Part shown: in pieces, positions 12,501-21,600 of the stretch
How positions within the stretch are numbered: the first letter of the stretch is position 1
How the letters are laid out: each line of letters starts with the position of its first letter
NCBI GenBank assembly: GCA_029721435.1
Contig: CM056580.1
Location: 24,112,367 to 24,176,366 of the forward strand
Reading direction: 5' to 3'
DNA from: Gymnothorax reevesii
Lineage: Eukaryota > Chordata > Actinopteri > Anguilliformes > Muraenidae
DNA length: 64,000 nt
The notes under the pieces: generated by a model
What the model saw: the letters and a program-made list of their open reading frames with translations, nothing else
Databases searched by the model: none
What the model was told of the DNA's origin: nothing
Program-made: the position numbers and the translations under genes

Positions 12501-15500
12501 CTGTTTAATCTCCCCTTTGGGGTTTGCTTTATCCACTCACTCCTCACAACATCCCTCTCTTTTTCTTCTGTCTTCATAACATATTTTTTTCTCTGAATTC
12601 TAATTTCATCCCTCTGCTCCTCTCTCCACATTCCTTCTTTCTCTTTATATCTCTCTCTCTGTCCCTCTCCTCACTCCCTTAACACTCTCTCTTCTTCTAT
12701 AGCGGCTCACATTGGGGTGGGCATTAGCGGACAGGAGGGCATGCAGGCGGTGCTGTCAAGTGATTTCTCCTTCGCCCAGTTCCGTTACCTGCAGCGCCTC
12801 CTGCTGGTGCACGGCCGCTGGTCCTACCTGCGCATGTGCAAGTTCCTGCGCTACTTCTTCTACAAGAACTTCACCTTCACGTTTGTGCACTTCTGGTACG
12901 GATTCTTCTGTGGCTTCTCAGCGCAGGTGAGAGTTTGCGAGAGAAACAGAGAGAAACAGTGAGTGAGAAAGAGAGGAAGAGACACTGGGTGCAACTCAAT
13001 TCTCTTATTTGGTATTTCCTCACTCCTTGATCCTCACTTGAATCAGAAGTTTTTCCGGATCTGCCATGTTGCTGACTGTCTCAAAGCTCTTATTTCTGCT
13101 GCAAGGAGTGAAGAGGGAGCTCTAAGGTGCCATGAACAAGGATAGCCAAGAGCATCCCAAAACACTTTCAGTTGAAAGCCACACATCAATCAGTATGACA
13201 GATGCTTGCTGTCGAGGTGTAACAAGTCACAAATCTCATGATTCGGATTGTGTCACATTTGAGTCAGGGATCGAATCATTTTTGGCACAAGTAAAATAAA
13301 TAAGAAAAGGGAGGCAATTACAATTGCGCCCGCTAGGCCGAACATGGCCAAAATCGAACTTGGCCTAGATTTTCATCCCATTTACATGCAAATTATATAC
13401 GAAAAGGATCCGTGCAAAACTGTAGGCTCTGACAAGGCAAAAGTTTACTGATGCATGGACGCACGACAGACCAACATGAAGGCATCTAACCACAGCATGA
13501 GCCCGATTGGCCTAGAGGCCAAGCAGGCTAAAAATAAGGAGGAAAACTAATCAGCCTCAATATTCTTCAAAATGATTAGGATGTCTAGATTTTTGGGTTG
13601 ACCTTTTTGTAGTCAGTTAAATCCCAAAACAAACTTAAGATTAGTTCATTGATCAATCATTAATTTTTTTACACACAATGAACATTTCAGACAAGGTTAA
13701 ATTTGAAATCATGAACACAGTACAGTACATGTCCCGCGAACACACTTTGAACACTTATTCAGCACGTCAAATGTGCATTTTCTAGGGATGGGAATCACCA
13801 GAGGCCCCACGTCATAATATTATCACAATACTTGAGTCTGGATACAAAATTATTCGATATCGTGATATGTTTCTCCGCTTGCAAATCTCCATCCTTCATC
13901 TTTGTTCTGGCCAACTTCTGGCTAAATCTCGCGAGAGTCACACCTTTGCTGTGCTGACCTGACCAGACAGTGAGAACTTAGCATCATCTAAGCACATATC
14001 TGGACTGAAAGGTCAATTGATTTATATTATTCTATTGCCCAAAAGTTGAGTTTGTATTCGCAACATTTATGAAGAATTTATGTCATAAAATCACACTACT
14101 TGGGGTCTCTGAATCGATACAATATTGCCATGTAAAATATCAGGACATTACACTGTATCAATGTTTTTTCCCCCACCCCTAGCATGTTCCTCACACCACT
14201 TTCCTGCACTTTGGGCACTTGGAAAAGGTTCTGTTTTGGTTTATTTTTGTGCTGTGGAAAACTGAATTTAAAAAAAAGGTGAATTTATGTCTAACAACTT
14301 ACAATGGATATTAGGCAGAGATTTGTGGTTGCCGATTGAAAAGAGATTAATTTTTATACAGAGTTGAATTTTGCTTGGTGACAGTAAAAGAGTAACCAAT
14401 AGCCCAAATGCTCCTGTTTAAATATGAGTTCATCTTCACTATATTTAACAATAGAGTGTACAAAATAACTCCATTTAGGGAGGATATAGTTATACACAAT
14501 TTGTCCCATAAATAATGGAAGCTCACAAGTGACATTCCTGGTCAAACCTGATTTTCCCACCATGAAGTACGACAGTGGTTCCCCCCTTAATCGGTAAACA
14601 AAAGTAACACAGAGTCAATTGTTGCCTTGTGTAATCCACGGGACGCATTGTGTTACTTTCCTTTACCACCTGAGGGGGGCACCACTGTAGTACTTCATGA
14701 TGGGAAAAACAGACCTGGGATGTCACTCACAGGCTTGTATTATTCATGGGAGGAATTGAAAAACCACACTTGGATGATTGGCGTTAAAAAGCAACAGTAG
14801 AAGTTAAGCTGAATTTCCCACTATGATTGGATTTTGCAATTAATTTGCATCGCATGCGTCTTTCTGTAAGTTCTCAGATGGAGAAACAAAGACCCAATGA
14901 CGGAAGTGAGGAAATCCTAGATGCAGTTGAGAATTGAGATGCACCCCCTGTTCATCTTTTCCATGGTGTGAATAAAACAATCATTGTCACCGGTCTTTTG
15001 TGATCACACTGACTTATTTAAAATAAAACTTACTTCAAGAAAAGACATACTACATTTCCTCTCTCTTAGGAATGAAAGTGCATATTTTACAAAGTGTTTT
15101 TTGAACTTTTGTGTGCCACCCATACTTTCACCAAGTGAATGAATGATTCACTGAAGTCTGGTTGCTGGGTCTCCTCTGCAGACCGTATATGATGAATGGT
15201 TCATCACCCTCTATAACCTCATCTACACAGCCCTCCCTGTTCTCGGCATGAGTCTTTTTGATCAGGTAAGACTGACATTGTTCAGTTTCAGATGAAACTG
15301 TCAGATACACAATTGATCCTGGGTGCAAGTGTTTTTGTGCATGACAGAGAGAGTGGCTGTATGGGAAAGTTTGTTTATTACATCTGTAGTATAGGTATTG
15401 ACACTAAATGTCTCTGCTCTCTTCAATTCGTATAAAATATGGTGAGTTATATATCTATCTATTTGAGACAGGTATGTCGGAAAATTTTTGAAAATATTTA

Positions 15501-17286
15501 GAGGATGTATGTAGTAGCTTTGGCAAAGTGTTAGTGTTTCTTTGCAGAAACAGTTAATATATCACTTGTCATTTGTGTTGTTTCATATTTAATTAACCCC
15601 TATTTTGGTTCCCACTGGGTTGCTTTCAGAACTGGAGAACTGATACATTTGTATTCTAATGAGGAATTTTTTTTGTTGTTCCTAAAAATAAATAAGTGTT
15701 TGTTTCAGGCACGAGACTAAGCAGAACCGCACCAACAATCATGCATATATGCTGCTCTCTCATCAGGATGTAAATGACCGCTGGAGCTTTCAGTACCCAC
15801 AGCTGTACACTCCAGGCCAGTTAAATCTGTACTTCAGTAAGACAGCCTTCGTGCGGTGTGCGCTGCACAGTGCCTATAGTTCCCTGGTGCTCTTCTTCAT
15901 TCCCTACGCTGCCATGTACGACACAGTGCGCGACGACGGCAAGGACATTGCAGACTACCAGTCCTTCGCCCTCCTGGCACAGACCTGTCTGCTCATCTCC
16001 GTCTGCATACAGGTATTGTCATTCAGGTGTCTGTCAGTCTGCCTGTTTGTCTGTCATTTCTGTCAATTTTGATATAGTTCTAGCAGGTTTTAGGTGGTTG
16101 ACCAGCTTTTCACCTGCAGAGCACCCTATAGTCAGCTAGTTCTCCAATTTGTAGAGTTGCTCACTCTAAGAAGGCACAGGCCAGCTACTGCCTGCGGAAG
16201 ACTAGATAAAGCCAACAACACGTATTGAAAATTCAGCTCCAACCAGCATAGAATGTCCGACTGAGCTATACTGTTTTGGCACGGTTCTAAAAGAGGTCCG
16301 GGAAAGAACATACATTAGTGCTTCACATATTCCCTCCTAAAAACAAATTTATGGGAGGCATTTTATTGGAAGACCTTACTTCCACCCAGTAAAACCTTTG
16401 AGTTTTTTAGCCTCCAGTGGGAATCAAAAGCTTTCTCCCATGATAAAATTTTATTTATCATAGGATTTGACACTAAATAGTTTACTGCAGTCATCCACAT
16501 TGGAAGGTACATTTAGAAAACATATTCACTTTTATCCTTTTAGAGCTGGTAAGAAAGTAATCAAGGATTAAACCTACAGAAACCTGGAAGGTGGCGAAAT
16601 TAAATTTCAACCAATTATTAAACTTTAAGATCCAAAACTATTGGAACTATTTTTTCCTTGTTAATTGAGATTTATTGATACTCATGTACTGACTTGGTTG
16701 CATGTTGTGAGAATGCGCTAATTAGCGGTAAAAAAATCTTATTCAACAATCCTTCCATCCTCCTGCAGCTGGGTTTGGACATGTCTTACTGGACTGCGGT
16801 GAATCAGTTCTTCGTGTGGGGTAGTCTGGCCATGTATTTTGCCGTCACCTTCACCTTTTACAGCAACGGCATGTACCTCATCTTCACTGCCTCCTTCCCC
16901 TTCATCGGTGAGACTTCATTCTGCGTCCCTCACCACAATTACCTCTTGCCTCTCAGTTGACCATTTATTGCATTGTCAGGTCAAGCTTTTTTGACATATG
17001 AGGCACTGTTTTGATTCATTTGTTGAAGTGGTTGTGAATCTTTAAGCATGAGTGCTGTCAGTCTGACAATTTGTCTATTCACTTCAGGCACTGCCAGGAA
17101 TACCCTGAACCAGCCAAATGTGTGGTTGACCATCTTCCTGACAACCATCTTATGTATTCTGCCGGTGGTGGCCTACCGTTTCCTGCTGATACAGCTATGG
17201 CCTACAATCAATGACATGGTTGGTGATCCAGGATCCCCCTTGTCATCAAGCCCTGTTCCATTACCGTTCTTACACTGAAACAAACA

Positions 17287-17332
<46 letters not shown>

Positions 17333-18648
17333 CGCGAGAGGGAGAGAGAGAGACATTGCATTACAGAGGAGAAATCATGCTTTTAAAAAATTAAAAAATT
17401 AAATATTTCTTCCCAGCCTTTGACCTTAACAGGTCCTGGAGTCAATCCTGCTCGCAATCATACTTTTGTAAAAGCTTAAGCTCTCCTAACTGAAGAAGCA
17501 GAGTCACAGCATCACACAGCTTATGTGTGTGTGTGTGTGTGTGAGCGCTCGTGTGTGTGACATCAGTCGACAGATAAACCATGTGACCAGGGATATGCAT
17601 TGATACACGGGGCAGATTCAGTGCCATTTTCTTGGGTCATGTTCTCTGTTACCCTTGGATTCCAGGTGGATCATAGGTATTATTAGCTCAGCTGCTGGTG
17701 TTTAGACGGAGGAGCTGGGATGGAATTAGAACAAATGGATAAAGAGATAATCAAGCCCGTTTGGTCAGTTAAATATCCTGTTAGGACAGTAGTGTTACAT
17801 AATGGCGAGGGGACTTGCCATAATCTCCTTACTACAGGTTTTAATGAAATAAAACTACAAAACCAAGAAAGGGCTATTTCATGTCCCAGCTCGATGAGCA
17901 ACAGCCAATCTGAGTTTAAGATCCCGGTTCCATCCTCTTTGAATTTTAGGACCCAGTTCCCTCCTGTTTGAGTGTGAGATTCCTGTTCAATCCCATTTGA
18001 GTGTGAAACCCCTGTTACATCCTGTTTGAGCGTGCAATCCCTGCTCCATTCCATTTGATTTTTAGGACCCTGTCACGGCATCTTTGAGTGTGAGATCCCT
18101 GTTCGATCCCGGTTGAGCTTGAGATCTCTGTTTCAGCCTGTTTGAGGGTATTATTTCCTGTTCCACTGTGTTTGTTTGTGTGGTCCTTACAGTCTGTTTG
18201 AATGTGATGTGAGGTCCCTACTCCAGGCTGTTGGAGTTTTATATCTGTTTATTGGATCCAATAAGAGATCATCTCCCTCTCCACTGAAACCTTCATACTC
18301 CTCCTTCCTCTTCAGGTGAGGATGAAGGTGCGGGAGGCCAAAGCAGCTCCGCCCCCTCCACCTCCTCGAGCCAGAATCAGACGCACCAGCTCACGACGTT
18401 CCGCCTACGCCTTTTCGCATGCCCAGGGCTATGGTGACCTGGTCACCTCAGGGCGGTTCCTGCGGCGACCGGCTCCCCCACGCCGTTCGGCTGGGTTCAG
18501 CCCCACTGGCCGGGCTTCGGGGCTTATCCCTACGGGCCGCACGGGGGGCTACAGCCCCTCGGCTCGATCTCAGAACTCCAAGGAGCCAGAGACCACACTG
18601 CAGATGTACCGAACCGTCAGGGATACAGAGGCCCGAATACCTACTTAG
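322..18648 (+). CDS. atp8b5: ATP8B-type P4-ATPase (phospholipid flippase), 3' 17 coding exons, probably atp8b5
   Basis: P4-ATPases flip phospholipids from the outer to the cytosolic leaflet, usually with a CDC50 subunit. Seventeen exons (listed separately) join in phase to 2784 nt, 927 codons plus stop. In order they encode M3-M4 with PISL in M4, the phosphorylation motif DKTGTLTQ (Asp at 1010-1012), [13 protein letters not shown] in the nucleotide-binding domain, [17 protein letters not shown] in the hinge, then M5-M10 and a basic C-terminal tail. Family members are about 1200 residues, so roughly the first quarter (N-terminus, M1-M2, actuator domain) lies left of the window. The residues resemble human ATP8B2 throughout. 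The symbol atp8b5 rests on the adjacent rusc2, because ATP8B5P and RUSC2 are neighbours in human as I remember. ATP8B2 or another ATP8B paralogue is the alternative. No frameshift or stop is seen in any exon, so the gene looks functional. Confidence 0.9.
871..1079 (+). CDS. atp8b5: atp8b5 exon: phosphorylation site
   Basis: Acceptor gtgtcag before 871 and donor gt at 1080. It encodes [20 protein letters not shown], then [20 protein letters not shown] and TLTQNIMTF. The catalytic Asp of DKTGT is the codon at 1010-1012. Confidence 0.95.
1345..1388 (+). CDS. atp8b5: atp8b5 short exon
   Basis: A 44-nt exon (acceptor ttttcag, donor gtgagg at 1389) encoding [15 protein letters not shown]. It matches the short variable segment after SINGxxYG in ATP8B proteins and keeps phase on both sides. 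A second gtgag five bases downstream could act as an alternative donor but would shift phase. Confidence 0.8.
1409..1440. repeat. (TG)n microsatellite
   Basis: An uninterrupted (GT/TG) run just downstream of the 44-nt exon, followed by gcgagcgagc. Confidence 0.95.
1441..2645. other. atp8b5: atp8b5 intron after the short exon
   Basis: Non-coding. Apart from the MITE at 2208-2416 I see nothing recognisable. Confidence 0.6.
2208..2416. mobile_element. MITE with 32-bp tandem repeat in its centre
   Basis: Inverted arms of about 55 bp (left CATATCATCCCATGAATAAC, right its near-perfect reverse complement) flank three full copies of a 32-bp unit whose core is AACATGTACAGTGACCCAAA. The arms share TCCCATRAATAA and GTGACATTCCTG with the fold-back element at 14504-14751, so the two belong to one family. 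There is no coding capacity. Confidence 0.8.
2646..2811 (+). CDS. atp8b5: atp8b5 exon: start of nucleotide-binding domain
   Basis: Acceptor ctgcag before 2646 and donor gtaaga at 2812. It encodes [20 protein letters not shown] and on to [21 protein letters not shown], colinear with ATP8B2. Confidence 0.92.
4202..5406. mobile_element. TTAA-target (piggyBac-like) non-autonomous element, 1.2 kb
   Basis: TTAA at 4202-4205 and 5403-5406 borders inverted termini: left CCCTTAGAGCACTAC, right TCCTTAGAGTGCTG when reverse complemented. A second, shorter copy with the same ends and the same subterminal block (ATGTAAGATATCAAAAT, GAAAACCTATCATGT) is at 40134-40348. TTAA duplication is typical of piggyBac superfamily elements. 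There is no transposase ORF, so it is non-autonomous. Confidence 0.7.
5230..5358. repeat. Long imperfect hairpin inside the TTAA element
   Basis: Arms at about 5230-5261 and 5327-5358 pair over ~32 bp (GGGTTACAGTGATTTTA against TAAAATCACAGTAACCC), and the inner sequences pair further. The arm sequence appears again at about 4423-4460 in the same element. Confidence 0.7.
5471..5659 (+). CDS. atp8b5: atp8b5 exon: nucleotide-binding domain, QSPDEGALV
   Basis: Acceptor ttcccag before 5471 and donor gtaaag at 5660. It encodes [20 protein letters not shown] and ends [17 protein letters not shown], both highly conserved P4-ATPase blocks. Confidence 0.95.
6166..6281 (+). CDS. atp8b5: atp8b5 exon: KGAD motif
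   Basis: Acceptor ctgcag before 6166 and donor gtgagt at 6282. It encodes [20 protein letters not shown] and on to [12 protein letters not shown](D) is the ATP-binding motif of the N domain. The following intron is almost entirely transposon. Confidence 0.93.
6630..7483. mobile_element. TTAA-target MITE nested in the Tc1 copy
   Basis: TTAA at 6626-6629 and 7484-7487 flanks inverted termini AGCAATTCTTACCTTTCTGG and its complement CCAGAAAGGTAAGAATAGCT. It splits the 5' untranslated part of the Tc1 element. 854 bp, no ORF of note. Superfamily (piggyBac-like) is inferred from TTAA only. Confidence 0.78.
7545..9097 (+). pseudogene. Degraded Tc1-like transposase, interrupted by a SINE
   Basis: The N-terminal helix-turn-helix part ([27 protein letters not shown]) begins near 7560. 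A SINE interrupts at 7875. The DDE part resumes at about 8382 with a block like [20 protein letters not shown] and ends near 9097 ([12 protein letters not shown]). Stops and frameshifts are frequent, so it cannot make an active transposase. Confidence 0.8.
7875..8368 (+). mobile_element. tRNA-derived SINE, copy 1
   Basis: The head has a pol III B-box-like GGTTCGATACC at 7941-7951 and an A-box-like TAGTTCACTCAG about 55 bp upstream. The body contains GCGCCTCCTGTTGGCCAG and CGGGTATCCTCCGCCCT, and the tail is (AAAT)n/A-rich. A ~12-bp target duplication (AGAGACTGGACA against CGAGACTGGGCA) flanks it inside the Tc1 transposase. A second copy is at about 57930-58390. Confidence 0.82.
9448..9612 (+). 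CDS. atp8b5: atp8b5 exon: [10 protein letters not shown] segment
   Basis: Acceptor ggttcag before 9448 and donor gtacgg at 9613. It encodes [20 protein letters not shown] and on to [10 protein letters not shown], the standard ATP8B block between the KGAD exon and [12 protein letters not shown]. Confidence 0.95.
9654..9687. repeat. (CA)n(CG)n microsatellite
   Basis: A run of CA followed by CG dinucleotides in the intron between the EFAGEGL and TGDK exons. Confidence 0.95.
9757..9868 (+). CDS. atp8b5: atp8b5 exon: TGDK motif
   Basis: Acceptor gttcag before 9757 and donor gtaggt at 9869. It encodes [20 protein letters not shown] and on to [14 protein letters not shown] (about 9853-9861) is part of the P domain. 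Confidence 0.95.
10122..10205. mobile_element. 84-bp near-perfect hairpin MITE
   Basis: AATTGAAGCACTGATTACTA and its complement TAGTAATAGGTGCTTCAATT bracket AAAACCCCACAAGTCA...TGACTTATGGGGTTTT. Part of the same sequence recurs at 31319-31378. Confidence 0.8.
10290..10395 (+). CDS. atp8b5: atp8b5 exon: [12 protein letters not shown]
   Basis: Acceptor gcacag before 10290 and donor gtaagg at 10396. It encodes [20 protein letters not shown] and ends SSEEVREEL plus two bases of Arg. Confidence 0.93.
10633..10774 (+). CDS. atp8b5: atp8b5 exon: variable P-domain insert
   Basis: Acceptor cgtcag before 10633 and donor gtaaga at 10775. It encodes [20 protein letters not shown], then [12 protein letters not shown]. 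The first half is poorly conserved, as in other ATP8B proteins. GLIINGHSL anchors the frame. Confidence 0.88.
11139..11460. repeat. 29-bp minisatellite in atp8b5 intron
   Basis: About seven clear tandem units of roughly 29 bp built on TGACTCCTCTGTCTGACTCC, with more degenerate units to the left. It lies 45 bp before the GDGANDV exon, and its pyrimidine-rich strand is the sense strand. Long minus-strand ORFs here are artefacts of the repeat. Confidence 0.88.
11505..11688 (+). CDS. atp8b5: atp8b5 exon: GDGANDVSM hinge
   Basis: Acceptor ctttag before 11505 and donor gttaga at 11689. It encodes [40 protein letters not shown] and [13 protein letters not shown]. GDGxND binds the catalytic Mg2+ in P-type ATPases. 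Confidence 0.95.
11689..12702. other. atp8b5: atp8b5 intron
   Basis: Non-coding, with a long T/C-rich tract from about 12430 to the acceptor. No repeat family recognised. Confidence 0.55.
12703..12926 (+). CDS. atp8b5: atp8b5 exon: M5 region
   Basis: Acceptor ttctatag before 12703 and donor gtgaga at 12927. It encodes [20 protein letters not shown], then [20 protein letters not shown] and [10 protein letters not shown] (M5 to M6 start). This is among the most conserved stretches of the family. Confidence 0.95.
13783..14181. mobile_element. hAT-type MITE with 8-bp target duplication
   Basis: Termini TAGGGATGGG and CCCACCCCTA are inverted, flanked by GCATTTTC (13775-13782) and GCATGTTC (14182-14189), an 8-bp duplication with one mismatch. 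Eight-bp duplications and TAGGG-type ends are hAT features. Confidence 0.75.
14504..14751. mobile_element. Fold-back MITE, family of the 2208-2416 element
   Basis: The ~248-bp element is largely self-complementary: TCCCATAAATAATGG at the left, ATTATTCATGGGA at the right, GAAGTACGACAGTGGT against ACCACTGTAGTACTTC within. Confidence 0.8.
15182..15265 (+). CDS. atp8b5: atp8b5 exon: M6
   Basis: Acceptor ctgcag before 15182 and donor gtaaga at 15266. Its 28 codons read [20 protein letters not shown] and on to LGMSLFDQ. Confidence 0.95.
15767..16012 (+). CDS. atp8b5: atp8b5 exon: M7-M8
   Basis: Acceptor atcag before 15767 and donor gtattg at 16013. Its 82 codons begin [20 protein letters not shown], and the hydrophobic stretches include [17 protein letters not shown] and the segment ending LISVCIQ. 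Confidence 0.95.
16013..16768. other. atp8b5: atp8b5 intron
   Basis: Non-coding DNA between the M7-M8 and M8-M9 exons. Nothing recognisable. Confidence 0.6.
16769..16907 (+). CDS. atp8b5: atp8b5 exon: M8-M9
   Basis: Acceptor cctgcag before 16769 and donor gtgaga at 16908. It encodes [20 protein letters not shown], then a hydrophobic helix ending [11 protein letters not shown]. Confidence 0.94.
17088..17218 (+). CDS. atp8b5: atp8b5 exon: M10
   Basis: Acceptor cttcag before 17088. It encodes [20 protein letters not shown], then [20 protein letters not shown]. The donor that keeps phase is gttggt at 17219, weaker than the other donors of this gene. Confidence 0.88.
17289..17353. repeat. (TG)n(AG)n microsatellite
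   Basis: (TG)n from 17289 followed by an AG-rich run. A shorter (TG)n lies at about 17523-17543. Confidence 0.95.
17900..18240. repeat. Degenerate ~35-bp tandem repeat in last atp8b5 intron
   Basis: Recurrent TTTGAGTGTGAGATNCCTGT-like units (17965, 17995, 18025, 18085, 18115 and further) with variable spacing. Old and diverged. Confidence 0.6.
18316..18648 (+). CDS. atp8b5: atp8b5 last coding exon: basic C-terminal tail
   Basis: Acceptor cttcag before 18316, ending at TAG 18646-18648. It encodes a cytosolic tail starting VRMKVREAK, a Pro run, [21 protein letters not shown] (conserved in ATP8B tails, and like the autoinhibitory GYAFS region of P4-ATPases), then a novel-looking basic segment repeating SPTGR, IPTGR and SPSAR before the C-terminus. 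The second half does not resemble the human ATP8B2 tail that I remember. Confidence 0.9.
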   Translation: MRMKVREAKAAPPPPPPRARIRRTSSRRSAYAFSHAQGYGDLVTSGRFLRRPAPPRRSAGFSPTGRASGLIPTGRTGGYSPSARSQNSKEPETTLQMYRTVRDTEARIPT

Positions 18649-21600
18649 GGAAAAACTGCCAGAAGGTGGTTCTGATTGTGTTTGCAGCAGTGGAATGGGA
18701 CAACCAGATACAGCCGCACAAATACTCATACACTCAAACAGACTGAATTCATAGGTTTAATTACCTTTTAGTGAATGGGAACAATGTTGCCGTAGACGTT
18801 AAAAACAACGCAAAACCAACTTGCACCAGCACTGCCACTGTAGAGGAACGAAATATTAATTACTTGCCGGAGACCAATCACTGACAGCTACCGTAAGTGC
18901 TTAACTTAGTCCTTCTGGTACTTTCCTACTGGTCTAGAAAAGGGATCTGGCCCTCAAGCTTTCAATTCACTGCAGCTTTAGTTCATTGATGTCTCGCGGT
19001 GAAGGTGTGTACTCCTCCCAGACTCCTTTGCTGAAACTGAAAGAGGCAGAGTGCAATAGGTTATGCTTTAATTCCGTCATCTGATTCAAAAGGAGTTAAA
19101 GTGAGTGGGGAGGCCCAATTTCCAAAGGCACCAGGCGTAATACATTTCATGTGCCTGTTCAGAAACACTGCCTGGTCAGTAAGTGAACTACCTGGATGTC
19201 TGTGATGGCCATATCTGTCTGATGTATCCCCAGTATGTGTCAGGTGTGCCCACTGGCATGTTTCTGAGATATTTATCAAGGGACGAAGAACTAATTGCAT
19301 ACTGTGTGTTGCATGGAGAGCATTCCCACTGAGATTTGACTCCAGTGGCAGGTGAGTTCCCACCAGTTGATGTTTAAATTGAACAATTTCTGTGACATCA
19401 AGATGGGCAGTTATGGACCTAACTGGAGCAATTGCATAAGGCTTATGGCCGTGTGAGGGGCACAACATTTCAAATAGCATTTCAGTCTACCATCCTCTTT
19501 ATGTTCTTGGGCAATTTCAGGTTAAAGGATTTTTAGACAACTCTTGACTCGCCAGATTTGATGCAGATGACTGATTAATTAATTATCAGCCATATTTAAT
19601 AACCTGGTATTAAGATGAAACTATAAAACTGAAGAAAAAACACTAAATATGTTTTTTTTTTGAGAATTTACTTCCCAGAATGAATTTTAGGGTCCTCAGT
19701 ATTTGCTAATACATTGCCCTCAGCAGCTAATGGGGATGTCTTGTTGTGTGTCTTAATTCTATATTTTTAATCACAATTAGACACACCAAAGACATTTCCA
19801 TGACAGGATCACAATGCTGATAAACTCAGTGTGAAGAACATTGCTGGCCCATGGTTATCCTATGTTTTGCCATACAAGCAGTTAAATTTATTTTTTTATA
19901 TGTAATGTGTGTTTTCACAATTACTTGGCAGGGCTGCCCATAACTACCCATATTTTTCGTGACCAGCAATTTGTTTTCATTCTGTAAAACTTGAAGATCC
20001 ACTAAGTCATTTTCCCCAAATCTTCTCTGTGTTAAGAAGCTCTCTGCTCACGAAATTAGTCTTGATATCCATCAACATGGATGAAAAATGGCATGAATGT
20101 CCCTCACTGTTGCACCAGCGAGCCCTGGAGGGCAACACTGCACTCCTTTCATGGTAAAAAAGTCGAAATGCTTCAATTGCCGCTGTTATCTCATGCTTAA
20201 CACAAATCCTAGTAATCCTAGCTTCCCTAGTATTGTCACTGGTACTGACGCTTCTTTGAAAACAATCAGCACAGATGCTATTTTCAAAACCTTTCCAACT
20301 GCTCTTCGTGAGCCAGATAACACCAGTAAGCATTTATTATCTAACATTTTTATTTGAACTGTACCCATGTCCAATATTTTGCCTTAAGACTTGCTATTTA
20401 TTGGACGATCAAAAGAAGAGACTAAAATAATGAGCAATAAAGTTGACACTGGAGTGCATGGGAACAGTATATCTGAAGTTACTATTTACAGAACATATCA
20501 CAGCTGATAAAAGACACTGGAAAGTTTAAAGAGAGCGTCTGTAAATGATAGTTGAATTTAGACAGAACTAAAATTGCAGAGTCTGAGATTTTCCAGTAAA
20601 TATTATGTCAACCCACAGTGACACTTCTCCAATTAGAACAGGGGAGAGGTCATAAAAATTATTACCCCGCTCCCCCAAAGTGGTAAGGCAAGGGTATTGT
20701 AATCGCCTTAGTCTGTTTGTTAGTTTAATTTAATTAATTAATTTAATTGTTTGTTTGTTTGTTCATTTGCAGTATTACAAGAAAACCACAATCTCAAGTT
20801 GTAGCAAATGGCCCAAAAGTTGGGCAATGACCTGAAATAGATGCCATTAAATTTTGTAATGAAATGGGTCAAGTTCAAGGTAAATGTCATTGAAAAGGTC
20901 AAAATCGTTTTTGGCCATAACTCTGTCAAAAATGGTTTCATTTACTTCCAACCAATGGCAAAACTTTCCTTTTGCAATTTGTAAAATGTAATCCTATCCG
21001 CTGCTGTAGTGCATAGTTTCAAAGCTTAGTATGGGGTCAAGGATCAGGGGGGTCAAGGTCATTGATTTATACTATATGTCAGAAACTCCAGTAGATAACC
21101 ATTTGGTTACTATTTAACACATATAAAAAATCATAAATGGAGAAGCAAATAACACTATGATCTTTGATCTTGAAAAGTCAAACCAACACTGGCAACATTT
21201 CAGAAGGCTGTATCTCATTTAAAAGTGTTAATAAAGCCGAAGTTACTATTTGTAACTGACAGGGACTCATATTTGGGAATCTCAATGTCAACATGAAATT
21301 TTACCTTGAAAGGTCAAGCCCAAGAGCACATGTACCCGAAAACTGAATCTTAAGTCATTGAACAGTTAAAATATGTGCAAGGGGTGGGGTGTGCCGTGCC
21401 TGGCAGTGCTTGTTAAATATGTTACTTACCTATTTAACAAAAAGCAAGTGACATTGAAACCGATTTGTTTTGTGCAAAAGATTACTTGCAGTTTTTGGGC
21501 CTGATGGTGTCAGACCCTGCTACATATTGATGGTCTTTCATTTACTTTGTAGATCCAAATGGAAATTTGGATCACCTGGAGTGAAAACAATGCAAATTGA

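Larger units (their letters stand above)
12987..14947. mobile_element. Possible ~2-kb element bounded by GGGTGCA inverted ends
   Basis: GGTGCAACTCAATTCTC at about 12988 and GAGAATTGAGATGCACC ending near 14947 are inverted repeats, and TTTCCTCACT recurs next to both. They may be the ends of one non-autonomous element into which the hAT MITE (13783-14181) and the fold-back MITE (14504-14751) inserted. No target duplication found. Confidence 0.45.
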
